Source: Anaerolineae bacterium
GTDB lineage: Bacteria; Chloroflexota; Anaerolineae; Aggregatilineales; Phototrophicaceae
Assembly (NCBI GenBank): GCA_022822545.1
Contig: JAJEBE010000043.1
Coordinates: 1 to 64,000 of the forward strand
DNA: 64,000 nucleotides
Reading direction: 5' to 3'
Part shown: positions 47,607-58,560 of the stretch, one piece after another
Position numbering within the stretch: the stretch's first letter is position 1
Layout: every line of letters begins with the position of its first letter
The notes under the pieces: model-generated
Told to the model about the DNA's origin: nothing
What the model saw: the letters and a program-made list of their open reading frames with translations, nothing else
The model's database searches: none
Position numbers and translations under genes: made by a program

Positions 47607-49211
47607 CTAGACGGGAACAGCGACCTCTTCCCGGTCATCATCGTCTTCGACATCCTCGCCTTTCTTCTGTTTCAATTCACTGTCACTGATCACGAACAGG
47701 GCGACCACCGCGCAAATCGCGCAGGCGGCGGCGCCAATCCACATCAGGATGCTGAAAGTCGCGGCAAAGGACTGCTTGATGACCTGACGCACATTTTCCT
47801 GCTCTTCAAGCGTCAGCGATTCGGGAATGCTCGTCTCAACCAGGTCGCCCGCGTCCGCCGCCAATGCCAACTGCGCTTCGGCCGGCAGCGTCTTTATATA
47901 CGGGTCATTTATCAGCAGTTGACCAAACCAGGTGATGGCGAGCCCGCCCAGTATGCCGACGACCAGCACTTGTCCGACGCGAACCATGGTGCTGTTGACG
48001 CCAGAAGCGATACCCGCGTTGTTGGCAGGCGCCGATGCCATTGCCGCCATGGTTAAGGGCGCAAATGTCAGGCCGAAGCCGAAGCCGAAGAGAACAACTG
48101 GCAAAAAGAATGAACTCAGATACTCCGATTCTCCGCCGGTCACACCAACGTTGGCGAAGGCGACGAAGCCGATGGCGACAAAGACCAAGCCTATCGCCAT
48201 CGGCAGGCGCGGTCCGCGGCGATCCAGCAGGGGACCAACAAGCGAAGAACCCAAAGTCGCGACTACGATTAAGGGAATGATCGAGAGCCCGGTGAAAGTG
48301 GCGCTGTAGCCTTGCACCTGAATCATGTTGAGCGGCAAGTACAAGAGCGCCGGCTGGATCACGCCATGAAATACCAGGGAAATCAGGTTGGATGCTGTGA
48401 ACGTACGCGACCTAAACAGCCATAGCGGCAGAATGGAGTATCTGCCTTCTTTTTCGTGAAGCAAGAACACAACGAGCGCAAGCAAGCCGCCAAAAACAGT
48501 TACGATGAATGCCGGACTGCCGAAACCGATTGACGAACTTTCGATGAATCCGTATGTGATTCCGGCCAGGCCAATGATCACAAGTATCGCGCCAATAAAA
48601 CTCATTCGATTTGGCGCGTTTCGATTGAAGCTTTCGGGTACAAAACGGATTATCAGGTATGCGGCGAAAATGCCCAAGGGAATATGAATGAAGAAGACGA
48701 ACCGCCACAAGCCAAGATCCGTGAGAATGCCCGCGAAAAACGGCGCTATCCCCGCGCCAAATACCGTAAAGGCCGACCAGATGCCAATGGCCCAGCCTTG
48801 ACCTTTGCGGCTGAAGTACGCCGACACGATCGCCAGGCTATTCGGCACGATCATTGAACTGCCGACGCCTTGCGCCAGGCGCCCAGCGATAATGATGTTG
48901 GTGGTCGTCGCAAATCCGCAGATTATTGAGGCCAGCCCAAACAGCAGAATCCCCCACAGGCACACCCGATTGCGCCCGTAATGATCGCCCATCGACCCGG
49001 TCACGACAATGAGCGAGGCCTGGACCATCACATAAGCGTTGGGAATCCAGATAAGGTCGGCCCCGCGCGCCCCCAATTCGACCTGGATGGCGGGCAGCGC
49101 GACATTGAGTGACGAACTGGCGACAAAGGCCATACTCGCCGCGCATATCGTTGAGACAAGCACAAAAAAGCCGATTGCTCGGCCGCTGTCTTGCCGCGCA
49201 ACTGCAATCAC
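47607..49211 (-). CDS. MFS transporter, DHA2 family
   Basis: About 14 TM segments; SLNVALPAIQVELG; GDHYGRNRV. Confidence 0.88.
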   Translation of the reverse strand: MIAVARQDSGRAIGFFVLVSTICAASMAFVASSSLNVALPAIQVELGARGADLIWIPNAYVMVQASLIVVTGSMGDHYGRNRVCLWGILLFGLASIICGFATTTNIIIAGRLAQGVGSSMIVPNSLAIVSAYFSRKGQGWAIGIWSAFTVFGAGIAPFFAGILTDLGLWRFVFFIHIPLGIFAAYLIIRFVPESFNRNAPNRMSFIGAILVIIGLAGITYGFIESSSIGFGSPAFIVTVFGGLLALVVFLLHEKEGRYSILPLWLFRSRTFTASNLISLVFHGVIQPALLYLPLNMIQVQGYSATFTGLSIIPLIVVATLGSSLVGPLLDRRGPRLPMAIGLVFVAIGFVAFANVGVTGGESEYLSSFFLPVVLFGFGFGLTFAPLTMAAMASAPANNAGIASGVNSTMVRVGQVLVVGILGGLAITWFGQLLINDPYIKTLPAEAQLALAADAGDLVETSIPESLTLEEQENVRQVIKQSFAATFSILMWIGAAACAICAVVALFVISDSELKQKKGEDVEDDDDREEVAVPV

Positions 49212-49367
49212 TGCCTCATCCTGAACTTCGAGAAATCTATCAACTCATTCCTCCAGCGTATCACACCGAACGCGATTAGATGCTGAAAACAACTAAGATA
49301 CTACGCATTACAAATATTCGCGATAGCCTCTTAAGAGCGCCTAGGCAAGTGACGCGCGCGCCCGGAC

Positions 49368-51017
49368 TTATTCTGGAGGCAGTTCCCTTTCGATGACCAA
49401 AGCCGCCAGTAAACCACAAAAGAACAGCGTCCCGGCCGCGATCCACATAATGACGCTGATCGAATCAGCAAAAGACCTGTTGATCAAGCTCCGCAAGTAA
49501 TTTCTCGTTTGCGGCGCCAGACCGACCGGCAAGCTGGTTTCCGCCAGCTTTACCGATTCCTGGTCCAGCAAGGCGCGCGCCTCAGCGGGCAAGGCGGCTA
49601 CAGTTGGGTCTCTCAAGAGCGCATCTCTGAAGAGCAGAAGCACAATCCCGCCCATGACAGCCAGAGCCAATACTTGCGCCGAACGCGATACGGTATTGTT
49701 CAAGCCGGACGCCATGCCGGCATGATGCTCATCAACCGATGCCATAACCGCTGTCGTCAAAGGCGAAAGCGTGATGCCCATGCCAATTCCAAACAGGCAA
49801 ACCGGCAGAAAGAGCGTCCGCCAATAGGTATCCTGGCCGCTCGATGAATCCAGCATTGCCAACAGGACACAAGCCGCGCCGATTAAGACCGGGCCAATGA
49901 TAAGAGGCGGCCGCGGACCAAAGCGATCGATTATGCGGCTCATAAGCAATGAGAAGCCAACTAAAAATACAGTCATCGGCAGCAGGGCTATGCCTACAGC
50001 CGAGGCGGTATAACCCTGCACTTGAATCAAGCTGAGCGGCAAAAAGAAGAGCACACTGTTCATCGCGCCATACAGCAGGAGCGTCAATGTATTCGCGCCG
50101 GTAAACGTGCGAGAGCGAAACAGATTCAGAGGCATCATCGGATGATCACTGTGCCCTTCGATCCAGATGAAGACAGGCAATATAGCGATAGCGGAAAGAC
50201 CTGCGAGCAAAACTATCGGATCATCAAAACCGCGTCGCGGGCCCTCGATGCAGAAAAAACCGCTGAGCAAAAGCGCCAAGGTGCTCAAAACGGTGCCAGA
50301 TATGTCCAACTCTTTTGGCGCGTCTTCATCGAAACTCTCGGGCACAAATCGGATCAAGATCAAAATCGCCAGCAAGCTCAACGGAATGTTGATCACGAAG
50401 ATCAGCCGCCACAACCCGACCTCGGTGAAAAGCCCGCCCAATACGGGACCGGCGCCCGAGAATAGCAGTGTGAAGGCGGACCAGACCCCGATGGACCAAC
50501 TGCGGCGATGGTGGGCGAAGAAGGCGCCCACAAGCGCCAGACTGCAAGTGATCATCATGCCGCTGCCGGCGCCTTGCAGCGCGCGCGCCAAAATAAGCGC
50601 CTGGGCAGAATCTGTTGTGCCACAAACGAGCGACGCGAAAGCGAATAAAATAATGCCGACAATATAACTCCGCTTGCGTCCATAATGGTCGCCAAATGAG
50701 CCGCTGAGGAAGATAAAAGCCGCTTGCGATAGCGTGTAGGCGTTGACGATCCAGATGAGGTCGGTGCCGCTGGCGTCAAAGTCACGCTGGATCGCCGGCA
50801 GCGCCACGTTCAGCGCCGTGCTGACCATGAATACCATGCTGGGTCCCAGAATGGTAGCGAGCAACACCCAGATGTCCAATCGCCATGTGTCGCTCAATCG
50901 CTCGCCCGCATTCAAGGTGCTTATAAGATTTTCCTCAAGAACTTGACTGGTTGGCGGAAAGGCGAGGCGCAGGCGCAACCGAGGCCACCAACTCAAAGCG
51001 CAAATACGCGCGGGCAT
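49368..51017 (-). CDS. MFS transporter, DHA2 family (neighbouring paralog)
   Basis: ALNVALPAIQRDFDAS; GDHYGRKRS; start uncertain (N-terminus probably over-extended). Confidence 0.87.
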   Translation of the reverse strand: MPARICALSWWPRLRLRLAFPPTSQVLEENLISTLNAGERLSDTWRLDIWVLLATILGPSMVFMVSTALNVALPAIQRDFDASGTDLIWIVNAYTLSQAAFIFLSGSFGDHYGRKRSYIVGIILFAFASLVCGTTDSAQALILARALQGAGSGMMITCSLALVGAFFAHHRRSWSIGVWSAFTLLFSGAGPVLGGLFTEVGLWRLIFVINIPLSLLAILILIRFVPESFDEDAPKELDISGTVLSTLALLLSGFFCIEGPRRGFDDPIVLLAGLSAIAILPVFIWIEGHSDHPMMPLNLFRSRTFTGANTLTLLLYGAMNSVLFFLPLSLIQVQGYTASAVGIALLPMTVFLVGFSLLMSRIIDRFGPRPPLIIGPVLIGAACVLLAMLDSSSGQDTYWRTLFLPVCLFGIGMGITLSPLTTAVMASVDEHHAGMASGLNNTVSRSAQVLALAVMGGIVLLLFRDALLRDPTVAALPAEARALLDQESVKLAETSLPVGLAPQTRNYLRSLINRSFADSISVIMWIAAGTLFFCGLLAALVIERELPPE

Positions 51018-51156
51018 CCGACGGCGCCAAGCTTCCCTTCGTCCCGCTAGATGGAGTTCGGATATTCAGACGCAAATGCTGACGCTGTTCGGGCCTGTCC
51101 CGGTTCCGGCGCATGATTTACGAATGGGACCGCCAAAGGCAAGACAGACTTAGCAA

Positions 51157-51366
51157 TTATAGTTTATTTGAACTCTTTCCCAAATCCGCCAGTTCTTGTT
51201 CCAATTCAGAACGCCGTTCCGCGCTCGCCTTGCGGCCGGCGGCCAGCGCGCGTTCGTAATGTGATCGCCACTCATCGGAAGTCAATGGAGAAAAGAAAGC
51301 GACAAGCAAGGCGCCAATTGCCGCGCCTATGCCCAGACCAAAAAGCATACTCAAGAATTTACGCAC
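51157..51366 (-). CDS. Small YtxH-like membrane protein
   Basis: Single TM FLSMLFGLGIGAAIGALLVAFFSPLTS followed by a charged helix. Confidence 0.5.
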   Translation of the reverse strand: MRKFLSMLFGLGIGAAIGALLVAFFSPLTSDEWRSHYERALAAGRKASAERRSELEQELADLGKSSNKL

Positions 51367-51436
51367 GATAATAGCCTAAATTGTTAGCGCCTCTATTCAT
51401 TGCTATGAATTCCATCCCAATTGCCGTCAGAATGAA

Positions 51437-51760
51437 TCATAGAAAAACTATCAGCGGCGGCGCAGCGACAATTATGCCAAAAGCCCCCATGCCGTAGGGC
51501 AGTTTCAGGAATAGCAGGCAGCCCGTCGCAAAGCATATCAAACCCGCATCGCGACAAAACCGCTCCCATTTCCGCGTGGAGGCACTGCCGAAGGACTTGC
51601 GAAACCAGGGAATCTGATCGACCGTCGCCCAGACCACCGCTTCACGAAAGAGCAAATGAATCCCGATATACCACCAAAACGAAGCGATACAGATTTGGAT
51701 GATCCACATAACTCCATCTCTTTCGCCGTCTTCAGCCACATTGTAACGTGGATTATACAA
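51437..51760 (-). CDS. Small hypothetical membrane protein
   Basis: Hydrophobic segments; plausible ORF between flanking genes. Confidence 0.45.
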   Translation of the reverse strand: MYNPRYNVAEDGERDGVMWIIQICIASFWWYIGIHLLFREAVVWATVDQIPWFRKSFGSASTRKWERFCRDAGLICFATGCLLFLKLPYGMGAFGIIVAAPPLIVFL

Positions 51761-51784
51761 GCGTCAACACAGGCCGCTTGCCCG

Positions 51785-54544
51785 CTAGAGAATATCCAGT
51801 GGATCGACATTGATCTGCCAGCCCGGCTCCGGCTTCAGCGCCCGAATTGCAGCGCGCGGATCGGGCCCGCGCAGGAGCAACTGCCAGCGGTACTGCCGGT
51901 CAATCCGGCTGAAGAAGCAAGGCGCCGGGCCGATGATGCTTGTGCCAGATAGATCTCGCTCCCGCACAATCTCGCGCAGGTTTCCCGCGGCGCTTTCCGC
52001 CTGCTGCCGGGCGCGGTCGGGAGTCGTCGCGCTGAAGACGATGCGCGCCAAGCGACGAAAAGGCGGGTAACCCAGCTCCCGTCGGAAGCTGAGTTCCTGC
52101 TCCGAAAAGCCGACATAATCGTGCTTCACCGCCGCCTGAATGACGTAGTGCTCCGGCTGATATGTCTGCAAGATGACCCGGCCGCCCAATACACCACGAC
52201 CGGCCCGTCCCGCCACCTGCGTCAGGATCTGAAAGACGCGCTCGCCGGCGCGGTAGTCGGGCAAAGCCAGACCAAGGTCCGCGCTAACCACCCCGACCAG
52301 CGTCACCAGCGGCAAGTCCAGCCCTTTGGCGATCATCTGCGTGCCGATAAGCACATCCGCCCGGCGATCGATGAACTGCTCCAGGATATCGAAATGCATC
52401 TTTGGCGATCGGGCGGTATCGATATCCCAACGCAGGGTCTTGGCGGCAGGAAACATCTCTTGCAGCGCCGATTCCACCTGCTGCGTGCCGGCGCCGAAAT
52501 ATCTTATCCGGCTTGACCCGCAATCCGGGCAGGACGTCGGCTGCGGCTGGCTCCCGCCACAGTGATGGCAGCGCAAGCTGCGATCAAAGCGATGATACGT
52601 CAATGGACTGTCGCAGCGTTCGCATTCCAGGACGTAGCCGCAATCTCGGCAGAAGACATAGGTCGCCTGCCCACGGCGATTCAGCAAGAGCATCGCCTGC
52701 TCTCCGCGCGCCAATACCTCCGCGAGCGCCCTTTTTAATTCCAGGCTGAACATGCTGGTATTGCCGCCGCGCAGTTCCGCCCGCATGTCGATAAGGCTGA
52801 CGCTTGGCAACTCGATCGTGAGCGCGTCTTCTGTTTCATTTCGATAAGCCGTCTCCCGGCCCAGCCGGTCGGCCTGCTGCTGAATGCGCTGACGATGCCC
52901 CATAATGCGTTTGGGCAATTGTAACGCCGTAAATTGTCCCTTCTGCGCCCGTTGCCAACTGCCCAAGTCCGGCGTTGCGCTTCCCAATATAAGCGCGGCG
53001 TCATGCCGCTCCGCCAAATACATCGCCGCCTCGCGCGCATGATAATGCGGCTCCGTCATCCACGGCGCCTGCTTGTAGCTGGCGTCATGCTCCTCGTCCA
53101 GGACGATCAGACCGATATCCGGCATCGGCGTAAACAGCGCCGACCGTGTGCCCACTATCACCCTGATGTCGCCGGCCCGCGCTCGCTGCCAACTGTCGTA
53201 ACGCTCGCCCATGGGTAAACTGCCGTGCATGAGCGCCACTTGGCCGGGAAAACGTTCCCACACACGCCGAACCGTCTGAGCGGTCAAGGCTATCTCGGGC
53301 ACCAGGAAGATCGCGCTGCGCCCCTGTGCCAGCGCTTCGCCAATGCCGCGCAAATAGATCTCGGTTTTGCCGCTTCCAGTCACGCCATGCAAGAGAAACT
53401 GCTCACCCTTCTTCCGCTCCAATTGAGGGCGAATCCGCTCCCAGACCGCGCGCTGATCCGGCGTCAGCTTTGGCGCGCTGCTCGGCACGAAGTCAAAATC
53501 TTGCAGCGAATCCCGCCAAACTCGCTCCTCGCGCAGATCGAGCAAACCGGCTCGGGTAAGTTGCTTGATACGATGCTCGGTTGCGCTGGTCTCACGAATA
53601 GCCTCTGGCAAAGTGGGCGGATCGGGCATCTCGGCAATCTGACGCAAGATCTGTTCGGTGAAGGCCTTGCCGCGCCAAATCCCCAACATTTCCTCGACTC
53701 GCTCCGGCGCCGCATCCAGGATGATCAGGTCTTGCTCTCCTCGCTCTGTCGGCTCAATGAAGACAAGCCCCTCGTCAATCAGCCGCCTCAGCGGCGCGCG
53801 CGACTTCGCGCCGACCAGCGCCAGCGCATCACGCACCCCGATAGCATCTTCGTCTCTTTCCGCGATGGCCTGCAGCAAATCGGCATGCCTGACGCGTCTC
53901 GACAAGCGCTCGACCAGCGCCGGTATCTCTTCCAGGCGATAAAGCGGATACAGGCGTTTCACCGTCTTCTTACGCGCTGATGGCGGCGCCAACACCGACT
54001 CCCCAACGACCGCGCCAGCGGCGACCAGCCGCTCCAACTCCGCCTCGACCGGCTGCTTGGGAAACGTTCGCTTCAATTGGCTCAACCGGCGGGGGCCTCG
54101 CTCCCGCAGATGGATCAGCAGTCTGTCCGGCAGGGGCAAGCTGGCTTTGGGGTCAGCGCCGGGCAGGATCATCTGCTTCGGTTCGTCGCTATCCATATCG
54201 CCGAGGTAACGAAAGGATCGGTCGGACTTGCCGGCAAAGCCAGGCGGCAGCATCAACCAGACGCAAGCGCCGATCGGGGAAAGCGTCGTCTCGCTCAGCC
54301 ATTTCGCCAGGTCGAGATATACATCGGACAATACCGGCTCTGGATCCAGCAGTTCCATAATCGGCTTGGTTTGCGGAATGGCAGTCTCGTCGTGCAGGGC
54401 GAGGACCACGGCCGGCTGCATCGCCACGCCGAACTCCACCCGTACCAGGCATGCCGGCTTCAGGCTGCCCGCCAACACATCCGGAATGTGGTAGGTGAAG
54501 GTCTTGCGCACCGGCACATTAAGCGCGACTTCTGCGTAGCGCAT
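51785..54544 (-). CDS. priA: Primosomal protein N' (replication restart helicase PriA)
   Basis: Walker A GVTGSGKTEIYL; DEEH; Zn-binding CRDCGYVLECERCDSPLTYH...CHHCG...CPDCGS. Confidence 0.95.
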   Translation of the reverse strand: MRYAEVALNVPVRKTFTYHIPDVLAGSLKPACLVRVEFGVAMQPAVVLALHDETAIPQTKPIMELLDPEPVLSDVYLDLAKWLSETTLSPIGACVWLMLPPGFAGKSDRSFRYLGDMDSDEPKQMILPGADPKASLPLPDRLLIHLRERGPRRLSQLKRTFPKQPVEAELERLVAAGAVVGESVLAPPSARKKTVKRLYPLYRLEEIPALVERLSRRVRHADLLQAIAERDEDAIGVRDALALVGAKSRAPLRRLIDEGLVFIEPTERGEQDLIILDAAPERVEEMLGIWRGKAFTEQILRQIAEMPDPPTLPEAIRETSATEHRIKQLTRAGLLDLREERVWRDSLQDFDFVPSSAPKLTPDQRAVWERIRPQLERKKGEQFLLHGVTGSGKTEIYLRGIGEALAQGRSAIFLVPEIALTAQTVRRVWERFPGQVALMHGSLPMGERYDSWQRARAGDIRVIVGTRSALFTPMPDIGLIVLDEEHDASYKQAPWMTEPHYHAREAAMYLAERHDAALILGSATPDLGSWQRAQKGQFTALQLPKRIMGHRQRIQQQADRLGRETAYRNETEDALTIELPSVSLIDMRAELRGGNTSMFSLELKRALAEVLARGEQAMLLLNRRGQATYVFCRDCGYVLECERCDSPLTYHRFDRSLRCHHCGGSQPQPTSCPDCGSSRIRYFGAGTQQVESALQEMFPAAKTLRWDIDTARSPKMHFDILEQFIDRRADVLIGTQMIAKGLDLPLVTLVGVVSADLGLALPDYRAGERVFQILTQVAGRAGRGVLGGRVILQTYQPEHYVIQAAVKHDYVGFSEQELSFRRELGYPPFRRLARIVFSATTPDRARQQAESAAGNLREIVRERDLSGTSIIGPAPCFFSRIDRQYRWQLLLRGPDPRAAIRALKPEPGWQINVDPLDIL

Positions 54545-54697
54545 GGGGCGAAATCCTGGAACGTGTCTTTCATTAAAGGTACGAATTTATGGTATATCAT
54601 GGTACACGCCAACAATCGCTTGTGACAGGTGGCGGCGACTGTCATGACGCGGAAGAATCAATTATGATCAGGTAACGGCATACAGAGAGGCTCCTTC

Positions 54698-55528
54698 ATG
54701 AGCGATACTGCGCCAATCTCGAAAGCGCTGTCACAGCGGATTCTGCGGCATTTTGCTTTGCCCGCAAACCCGCCGCCGAATCTTGACACGCTGCGCCAAC
54801 TGGTCGAGCGCTATACGACAACTGTGCCTTGGGAGAGCGCCTCGCGCATCGTTCGCCGCGCAGGTCACGCAAAGTCGGCCGATTGCATCCTTCTGGGCGA
54901 GGCATTCTGGGAGAGTCACTTCGCCCACGGCGCCGGGGGCACCTGCTACGAAAGCAATTATGCCTTCTTCGCGCTATTGCAGCGGCTGGGATACGATGGC
55001 TACCTGACGATCAATGATATGGGCAGTTCAATCGGCTGCCACAGCGCAATTGTTGTGCTGCTGGAAGAATGCAAGTATTTGGTCGATGTTGGCTTTCCGC
55101 TCTATGTCATTGTGCCGGTGCTTAGCAATCGGGAGACGAGCGCAGCCTGCCCAATCATGAACTACAGTCTCATCCCCAATGGCGACAACCAGTTCCAGCT
55201 TCGGCGAGAACTCGGCACGCGCGTTCACAGCTTCCTGCTGCACGACAAGCCTGTCGCTGACACCGACTATCGCGCCATCGGCATCCACGACTACCGACAT
55301 GATGGCGGACAGTTTCTCAATGAAATAGTCATCCACAGGGTCGTCGATAAGCAGTTGTGGCGTTTTCACAGCGATGAGCGTCCCTTTTGCTTGCAGCAAT
55401 TTGTCGATAAAGAGCGACGAGATCACCTACTGGGCGGAGACGTAGCCGGCCATGTTGCGACGAAGTTTGGCATGTCGCGCAATATCTTGGCGGAAGCAAT
55501 GGAAATACTAGATCTAGCCCAAGATTGA
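54698..55528 (+). CDS. Arylamine N-acetyltransferase-like protein
   Basis: Candidate C-H-D triad: GGTCYESNYAFFALLQRLGY, GCHSAIVV, YLVDVGFP. Confidence 0.75.
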   Translation: MSDTAPISKALSQRILRHFALPANPPPNLDTLRQLVERYTTTVPWESASRIVRRAGHAKSADCILLGEAFWESHFAHGAGGTCYESNYAFFALLQRLGYDGYLTINDMGSSIGCHSAIVVLLEECKYLVDVGFPLYVIVPVLSNRETSAACPIMNYSLIPNGDNQFQLRRELGTRVHSFLLHDKPVADTDYRAIGIHDYRHDGGQFLNEIVIHRVVDKQLWRFHSDERPFCLQQFVDKERRDHLLGGDVAGHVATKFGMSRNILAEAMEILDLAQD

Positions 55529-55583
55529 CAAGAGCGAACGCTTCGTGAGGTCGCCCGACGACTGTCTAATCGGATTCCGGCAG

Positions 55584-56675
55584 CTAGGCGATTGTCACGC
55601 TATCATCCAGATAGACATCCTGAATCGCATTCAGCAACCGCGCCCCCTCGTCCATAGGTCGCTGGAAGGCTTTCCGCCCGCTGATCAAGCCCATGCCGCC
55701 GGCGCGCTTGTTGATCACCGCCGTCTTCACCGCTTCAGCGAAATCATTCGCGCCGCTTGCGCCACCCGAGCTGATCAAGCCTACCTTGCCCATATAACCA
55801 TTGGCGACCTGATAACGCGTCAAATCAATCGGATGGTCGCTGGATAGCTCGCTGTAGATCCGTTTGTCCAGCTTGCCGTAGGAGGAGTCGCCGCTGTTCA
55901 GCGCCGTGTAGCCCCCGGTATGCGTCGGCAGCTTCTGCTTGACGATATCAGCGCTCAGCGTCACGCCGAGGTGGTTGGCTTGGCCGGTGAGATCGGCGCT
56001 GGACTCATGATTGACGCCGTTCACCGTGAAGGCCGAATTGCGCATGTAACACCAAAGGATCGTCGCCAGGCCCAATTCGTGAGCGTATTGAAATGCTTCC
56101 GCCACCTCGACCATCTGCCGATTCGAATCCTCCGAGCCGAAATACACCGTCGCGCCGATAGCGACCGCGCCCATATCCCAAGCCTGCTTGATCGTCCCGA
56201 ACATGATCTGCCGGTGCGAATTGGGATAGGTCACCAACTCATTGTGATTCACCTTGACGATGAAAGGTATGCGATGGGCGTAGCGTCTCGCCGTCATGCC
56301 CAGCACGCCAAAGGTCGATGCCACCGCGTTGCAGCCGCCTTCCAGCGCCAACTCGATGATATTGGCGGGGTCGAAGTAGGCCGGGTTCGGCGCGAAGGAG
56401 GCGCCGGCCGAATGCTCAATGCCTTGATCGACCGGCAATATCGAGACATATCCCGTCCCGCCGAGGCGCCCGCCGTCGTAGATCTGCTGTAAGCTGCGGA
56501 TGACCTGCGGGTTGCGGTCACTATCCAGCCAGACGCGCTCGGCGAAGTCCGGTCCCGGCAGCGCAAGCTGCGACTGCGGGATGCTGCGCGAGACGTGATT
56601 CAACAGATAACCCGCTTCGTCGCCGAGATAATCGGCTATTCGGTCATTAGTAATGTCAGGCGTCATTAATGTCAT
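55584..56675 (-). CDS. Class I (DhnA-type) fructose-bisphosphate aldolase
   Basis: [44 protein letters not shown]. Confidence 0.92.
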   Translation of the reverse strand: MTLMTPDITNDRIADYLGDEAGYLLNHVSRSIPQSQLALPGPDFAERVWLDSDRNPQVIRSLQQIYDGGRLGGTGYVSILPVDQGIEHSAGASFAPNPAYFDPANIIELALEGGCNAVASTFGVLGMTARRYAHRIPFIVKVNHNELVTYPNSHRQIMFGTIKQAWDMGAVAIGATVYFGSEDSNRQMVEVAEAFQYAHELGLATILWCYMRNSAFTVNGVNHESSADLTGQANHLGVTLSADIVKQKLPTHTGGYTALNSGDSSYGKLDKRIYSELSSDHPIDLTRYQVANGYMGKVGLISSGGASGANDFAEAVKTAVINKRAGGMGLISGRKAFQRPMDEGARLLNAIQDVYLDDSVTIA

Positions 56676-56735
56676 TGTGGTTTCCTTTGGCTGGTCAGGC
56701 TCATCAGAACAGATTATAGCAGGAAGCTACGCATT

Positions 56736-56762
56736 GCTCTGTACCCTCTGCGCCCTCTGTGG
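56736..56762. repeat. 9-bp-period tandem repeat (CTCTGTACC/CTCTGCGCC/CTCTGTGGT)
   Basis: Three adjacent 9-mers each starting CTCTG, in the intergenic gap. Confidence 0.75.
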
Positions 56763-56776
56763 TTAAAATTAAGTTC

Positions 56777-57370
56777 ATGAGCGCGACGAAAGAATCTAAC
56801 ACCGAGACACTGCAACAACTGCGACAAGCCGCCGAAGCGCGCGATCCTGAACGCTGCCAATTCCTGCTCAAGTCGCTATTTATGGAGATGGACTTTTATC
56901 CCGCCCTCGCCGTCGTTATCGAACGGGCGCAGTCCTTCCTTGATACCTTCGAGCTTTATTACCCCGATGGCCCATTCGCCCGGCAGATCCTGATGCAAAT
57001 GGTGAATACCGGCACGGCACCCGCTCGCCTGCCGCCGGAAGCCATACGAGACTTTCAATCTCCCGGCGCGGCAAACTATATGAAAGCGCTGGCGGACCTG
57101 GCGCGCGCGCTGCAGCAAGGTCCCCTGCCGCCGCGCATCGGCTACCTCGTCAGCGCAACCGTCAACGCGATCATGGCCGAACTGGTCGAACACTATTATG
57201 GATGCCGGCCGGAGGCCTGGTCCCGCGTTCGGGAAGCGCCTGAGGACAGCCTGTCGACGCAGATCGCCTATGAATTCTGGACGGACGAGGAAGTCGCCTT
57301 GCTCGATACCGACCACTGGCTGCAAGTCGCCGATAGCATCGAACGGCACTGGCAGCGTCAATACCGCTAG
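56777..57370 (+). CDS. Hypothetical protein
   Basis: Clean ORF, start MSATKESNTETLQQ; precedes the PhyH gene. Confidence 0.65.
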   Translation: MSATKESNTETLQQLRQAAEARDPERCQFLLKSLFMEMDFYPALAVVIERAQSFLDTFELYYPDGPFARQILMQMVNTGTAPARLPPEAIRDFQSPGAANYMKALADLARALQQGPLPPRIGYLVSATVNAIMAELVEHYYGCRPEAWSRVREAPEDSLSTQIAYEFWTDEEVALLDTDHWLQVADSIERHWQRQYR

Positions 57371-57415
57371 CAGGCAGCGCATGTTAAACTATCGCCAACA
57401 AATGGAGCGCGTCAC

Positions 57416-58258
57416 ATGAGCCTGGACAAATACGGCATCGAAGCGCCACCGGCCCACCTCTACCAATTCAGCCAACAGATTACGGCGGGCATAAGCGGCT
57501 TCCCCGCCGTCACCGATGCCGATATCAGCAACTTTGAAGCGCTGGGATTCATGGTCATCCACAACGCCATTGACCGCGCCGCCATTGAATCTGCTCGTGC
57601 CGGCCTCCGCGATCTGATGTTGCGGCGCGATACGGACAATATCATGTTCGAGTCCGCGGTTGGGCAAGCTTATGCCGACTTGCCCGATGAAGAACGCCTC
57701 GACAGCGTCCGCAAGATGATGCCGATCATTCCCTACGACAACCGGTTACAAGCAGCGGCGGAGAACGCCGAGCTGCTCGCCGTCATCGAGCGTATCATGG
57801 GCGAAACGCCCGTCCTCTCCCAAGACATGGCTTTGCTCAAACCCCCGCGAATCGGCCGCGAAAAGCCCTGGCATCAGGACATGGCTTACTTCGACTTTCC
57901 GGCCGACGCCGCCATCGTCGGCGCCTGGATTGCCCTTGATGAGGCGATACCGGAAAACGGCTGCATGATGGTCATACCGGGCAGCCACCACAGCGGTCCA
58001 ACGCTGCATTGGACTCGGCGCGACTGGCAAATCTGCGATACCGAGGTGCAGGTGGGGCGGAGTGTGGCCGTTCCCTTGCCGCCCGGCGGCTGCTTGCTCT
58101 TCCACTGCCTGCTGCATCACGGCACGCCGCCGTCTCGCTCGACCCGACGGCGCTGGGCGTTGCAATTCCACTACCGTCCGGGCAGCGTGACGCCCTTGCC
58201 CAATAGCGATTACCGTATGAGCATCTTCGGCACAGACGGCAAAGACGCTGCCTGCTAG
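57416..58258 (+). CDS. Phytanoyl-CoA dioxygenase (PhyH) family protein
   Basis: KPWHQDMAYFDFP; NGCMMVIPGSHHSGPTLHW; FHCLLHHGTPPS. Confidence 0.88.
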   Translation: MSLDKYGIEAPPAHLYQFSQQITAGISGFPAVTDADISNFEALGFMVIHNAIDRAAIESARAGLRDLMLRRDTDNIMFESAVGQAYADLPDEERLDSVRKMMPIIPYDNRLQAAAENAELLAVIERIMGETPVLSQDMALLKPPRIGREKPWHQDMAYFDFPADAAIVGAWIALDEAIPENGCMMVIPGSHHSGPTLHWTRRDWQICDTEVQVGRSVAVPLPPGGCLLFHCLLHHGTPPSRSTRRRWALQFHYRPGSVTPLPNSDYRMSIFGTDGKDAAC

Positions 58259-58275
58259 CGCCGGCTCGGAGCACT

Positions 58276-58557
58276 ATGACCATCCTCGTTTTCTTCATCT
58301 TTAATCTGCTGTTGATGGGCGCCGTCTTTGTCTACGGCATGTATCAATTTATGCAGGTGGAGGAGAAACGCAAGCGCCGGGATCTGCTGGCTCAGGTAGA
58401 CCTGGACGAGGCCGAGCTATCCGCGCTTTTGCAGGCGCAGCGATACGATGAGGCCCTCTCAAGGCTCATGCAACAGGCGGATGTCGACCGCTTCACTGCC
58501 CAGTCTGCCCTTGAACAATGGACGAACGCCGCTGAAGCCGCTCCCGCTACTGACTAG
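58276..58557 (+). CDS. Small membrane protein
   Basis: N-terminal TM ILVFFIFNLLLMGAVFVYGMYQF then charged region; 17 nt after the PhyH gene. Confidence 0.55.
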   Translation: MTILVFFIFNLLLMGAVFVYGMYQFMQVEEKRKRRDLLAQVDLDEAELSALLQAQRYDEALSRLMQQADVDRFTAQSALEQWTNAAEAAPATD

Positions 58558-58560
58558 ATT

